A DNA stretch of 8,606 nt from positions 1 to 8,606 of the forward strand of contig CACZNW010000135.1 of NCBI GenBank assembly GCA_902782595.1, written 5' to 3'. Shown here piece after piece: positions 7,566-8,606 of the stretch. Each line of letters begins with the position of its first letter. Position 1 is the stretch's first letter. The notes under the pieces were generated by a model. It was not told the origin of the DNA. It saw only the letters and a program-made list of their open reading frames with translations, and did no database searches. A program made the translations under genes and the position numbers. The stretch comes from an uncultured Methanobrevibacter sp. Its GTDB lineage: Archaea; Methanobacteriota; Methanobacteria; Methanobacteriales; Methanobacteriaceae.

Positions 7566-8312
7566 ATGAACAATAAACATGTGTTTTTGTGTTGTTTGGG
7601 TATTGTAATTGTATTTTTGGGTTACTTTGTCACATCCTATTATCTTCTTCCGATATTTGAAAGTGACCATCTTCCCGAAGCCGATAAAATCATTGAATAC
7701 ACAGGAGATTTTGGTCGATGGGATGATGACGGCATAGTATTCTATTATGAAATTACGAATGATAAGGGTAAGGAAGTCAAACGTGAAAACGGCAAAATCT
7801 ACTATAAACCGGCGGGTCAGAATTACGACCACTGGTTGACTTGCAAGTTCTGGCTAAATCTGACCAGTAAAAATAATATCAACGGTTCCAATAAGGATTT
7901 AAAATATCTTAACTCTGTAATGAGGGAATTAAGTGAAAATACAAGTCAGTCTGATCTTGAATATTCCCATCCAACCAGTTTGTATGGGGCAATGCCTTAT
8001 GATTTGAAGTACGGCGCATACGATGGTTCAAATGCCTATCTGGTAATATATGACGGAAACGGTAAGGTGTACTATACCAAACAGCTGGATGAATCCTATT
8101 TCACTTTTCACGATAATTCTAATGTATACACCATAGACTTTTTTGATAACGGCACTGATGGAAGTAACATAGATTATATGTTCGATAACCATAAGGACTT
8201 GAAAAATGATATTGATTTATATATGTATTTCAATTCGGATGAGGGATTGGTCGGGCTGAAAATACCTGTGAAATACGCCAATAGGGAGAGTTATAGTCTG
8301 ACCGTTAACTGA
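7566..8312 (+). CDS. Hypothetical membrane-anchored extracytoplasmic protein
   Basis: The family of this 248-residue protein is not recognised. A perfect AGGAGGT (7554-7560) lies five bases before the ATG. Residues about 6-28 form one hydrophobic helix (VFLCCLGIVIVFLGYFVTSYY). With few charges before it and no clear signal peptidase site, it is probably an uncleaved signal anchor with the rest outside. The remainder is rich in Asp, Tyr and Asn, has short segments alternating like beta strands (for example residues 156-172, NAYLVIYDGNGKVYYTK), and carries four N-glycosylation sequons at Asn98, Asn106, Asn125 and Asn195. This fits a glycosylated cell-surface domain. No catalytic motif, metal site or adhesin repeat is seen. 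The gene appears monocistronic. LCCLG at 8-12 is not a convincing lipobox. The coding call is firm; the location is a reasonable inference and the function unknown. Confidence 0.85.
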   Translation: MNNKHVFLCCLGIVIVFLGYFVTSYYLLPIFESDHLPEADKIIEYTGDFGRWDDDGIVFYYEITNDKGKEVKRENGKIYYKPAGQNYDHWLTCKFWLNLTSKNNINGSNKDLKYLNSVMRELSENTSQSDLEYSHPTSLYGAMPYDLKYGAYDGSNAYLVIYDGNGKVYYTKQLDESYFTFHDNSNVYTIDFFDNGTDGSNIDYMFDNHKDLKNDIDLYMYFNSDEGLVGLKIPVKYANRESYSLTVN

Positions 8313-8323
8313 TATTTAATGTT

Positions 8324-8363
8324 TGACTAATGATTGTGAATCATATTGATTCATAATTAGTCA
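8324..8363 (+). terminator. Long interrupted hairpin just after the membrane protein gene
   Basis: TGACTAAT (8324-8331) pairs with ATTAGTCA (8356-8363), and inside it TGAATCA (8337-8343) pairs with TGATTCA (8347-8353) around a three-base loop. An asymmetric bulge (GATTG against TA) separates the two stems. It begins eleven bases after the stop codon, where a 3' end is expected. No T-tract follows (ATCCCC instead), so it may stabilise or process the transcript end. Confidence 0.5.
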
Positions 8364-8389
8364 ATCCCCTGTCTACAATACGAAATTAA

Positions 8390-8519
8390 AATATAGACAT
8401 TGAAAAGATACATAACAAAATTAAAAATGTTGATAAATTCGTAAGTGATGAACTAACAAGAAATATATTATGTGATGCGCTAAGTGATAGGATGAGTTTG
8501 ATTCATGAATATGCTCGAA
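8390..8519 (+). pseudogene. Coding fragment cut by the insertion element, identity unknown
   Basis: After an in-frame TAA at 8387-8389, one plus-strand frame stays open to the element boundary. It gives a charged, helical-looking peptide of about 43 residues (it begins NIDIEKIHNKIKNVDKF and ends SLIHEYARIE). There is no ATG, GTG or TTG near its beginning, and the only in-frame ATG is late, at 8492. It may be the remains of a gene broken by the IS200/IS605 insertion, or chance. The frame stays open through the element end to the window edge, but that part is element sequence. The family is not recognised. Confidence 0.35.
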
Positions 8520-8606
8520 TTGAACTACCTCGACTTTGGAGAAGTCGAGGATTCTTACTTCACGGGCTGATACTCTCCCATGAGAGTAGAATTATCGTGC
8601 TATCCC
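8520..8606 (-). mobile_element. Right end of an IS200/IS605 (IS608-like) insertion sequence
   Basis: Read on the minus strand, the window edge carries a typical right end: GAAT (8554-8551), a perfect nine-pair hairpin CCTCGACTT / AAGTCGAGG with a five-base loop (8550-8528), TAGT, then TCAA (8523-8520). In IS608 the tetranucleotide GAAT at the foot of the right-end hairpin pairs with the TCAA cleavage site, and both are present here at the right places. These elements are moved as single strands by the HUH transposase TnpA and leave no target duplication. The boundary is therefore placed between 8519 and 8520. The rest of the element lies beyond the right edge. Confidence 0.8.
8520..8606 (-). 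ncRNA. 3' part of a TnpB omega RNA (reRNA)
   Basis: TnpB proteins use a guide RNA transcribed from the 3' end of tnpB through the element's right end. The minus strand here has the expected pieces: overlap with the tnpB stop region, a seven-pair stem TACTCTC-ATGG-GAGAGTA (8588-8571), then the terminal nine-pair hairpin (8550-8528) and TAGTTCAA. The guide would be the flanking DNA beyond the element, starting TTCGAGCATATTCATGAATC (complement of 8519-8500). The 5' part of the RNA is outside the window. The call rests on family knowledge plus these structures. Confidence 0.6.
8592..8606 (-). CDS. tnpB: Last four codons of a TnpB-like RNA-guided nuclease (partial)
   Basis: On the minus strand the frame from the window edge reads Gly-Ile-Ala-Arg and then TAA (8594-8592). 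TnpB proteins of IS605-type elements commonly finish in a [TA]GIAR-like stretch after their zinc finger and RuvC motif III, and the distance from this stop to the terminal hairpin is typical. Only the C-terminal tip is visible, so neither activity nor intactness can be judged. Confidence 0.55.
   Translation of the reverse strand, partial: GIAR

Noticed and set aside
7518..7832. 104-residue minus-strand frame over the start of the membrane protein gene
   Set aside because: It overlaps the better supported plus-strand gene with its perfect ribosome binding site, and its product has no recognisable features.
8520..8606. Plus-strand open frame continuing from the fragment to the window edge
   Set aside because: These bases belong to the insertion element end and its structured RNA on the opposite strand; the open frame is probably a by-product of the insertion.

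Overview
The window looks like a stretch of a host-associated methanogenic archaeon, most likely Methanobrevibacter or a close relative in the Methanobacteriales. The clues are AT-rich DNA, a giant secreted adhesin-like protein of the type these methanogens carry in large numbers, a short archaeal-type adenylosuccinate synthetase, an archaeal BRE/TATA-like promoter in front of it, strong Shine-Dalgarno sites and T-tract terminators. The genus is inferred from protein style, not from a database match.

Layout from left to right: (1) 44-6055, a roughly 2000-residue secreted protein. It has a signal peptide, a Pmp-like beta-helix, an apparently active C1 (papain-like) cysteine protease domain, a lectin-like domain, a long array of Ig-like repeats (including a duplicated 272-residue supermodule) and a very basic C-terminal domain. 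(2) 6056-6363, a 308-base gap holding a clear hairpin/T-tract terminator, AT-rich dyads, a candidate promoter and a small leader hairpin. (3) 6364-7383, purA, the IMP-to-adenylosuccinate step of AMP synthesis. (4) 7384-7565, a gap with a ten-T terminator tract, a 21-bp palindrome centred on CCTCGAGG and a second T-tract motif. (5) 7566-8312, a 248-residue protein of unknown function with an N-terminal membrane anchor and an outside-facing domain. (6) 8313-8606, a hairpin after that gene, a degraded or interrupted coding fragment, and at the right edge the right end of an IS200/IS605 element on the minus strand. That end has an IS608-style GAAT guide, hairpin and TCAA cleavage signature, and it should also encode the 3' part of the omega (reRNA) guide of a TnpB whose last four codons lie in the window.

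The three complete genes all point rightward but have their own terminators and ribosome binding sites, so there is no sign of one operon. The first and third are cell-surface proteins; purA is housekeeping. The accessory material is the adhesin/protease and the TnpB-type element at the right edge. The most noteworthy signals are the protease embedded in an adhesin scaffold and the readable TnpB guide junction at 8519/8520.
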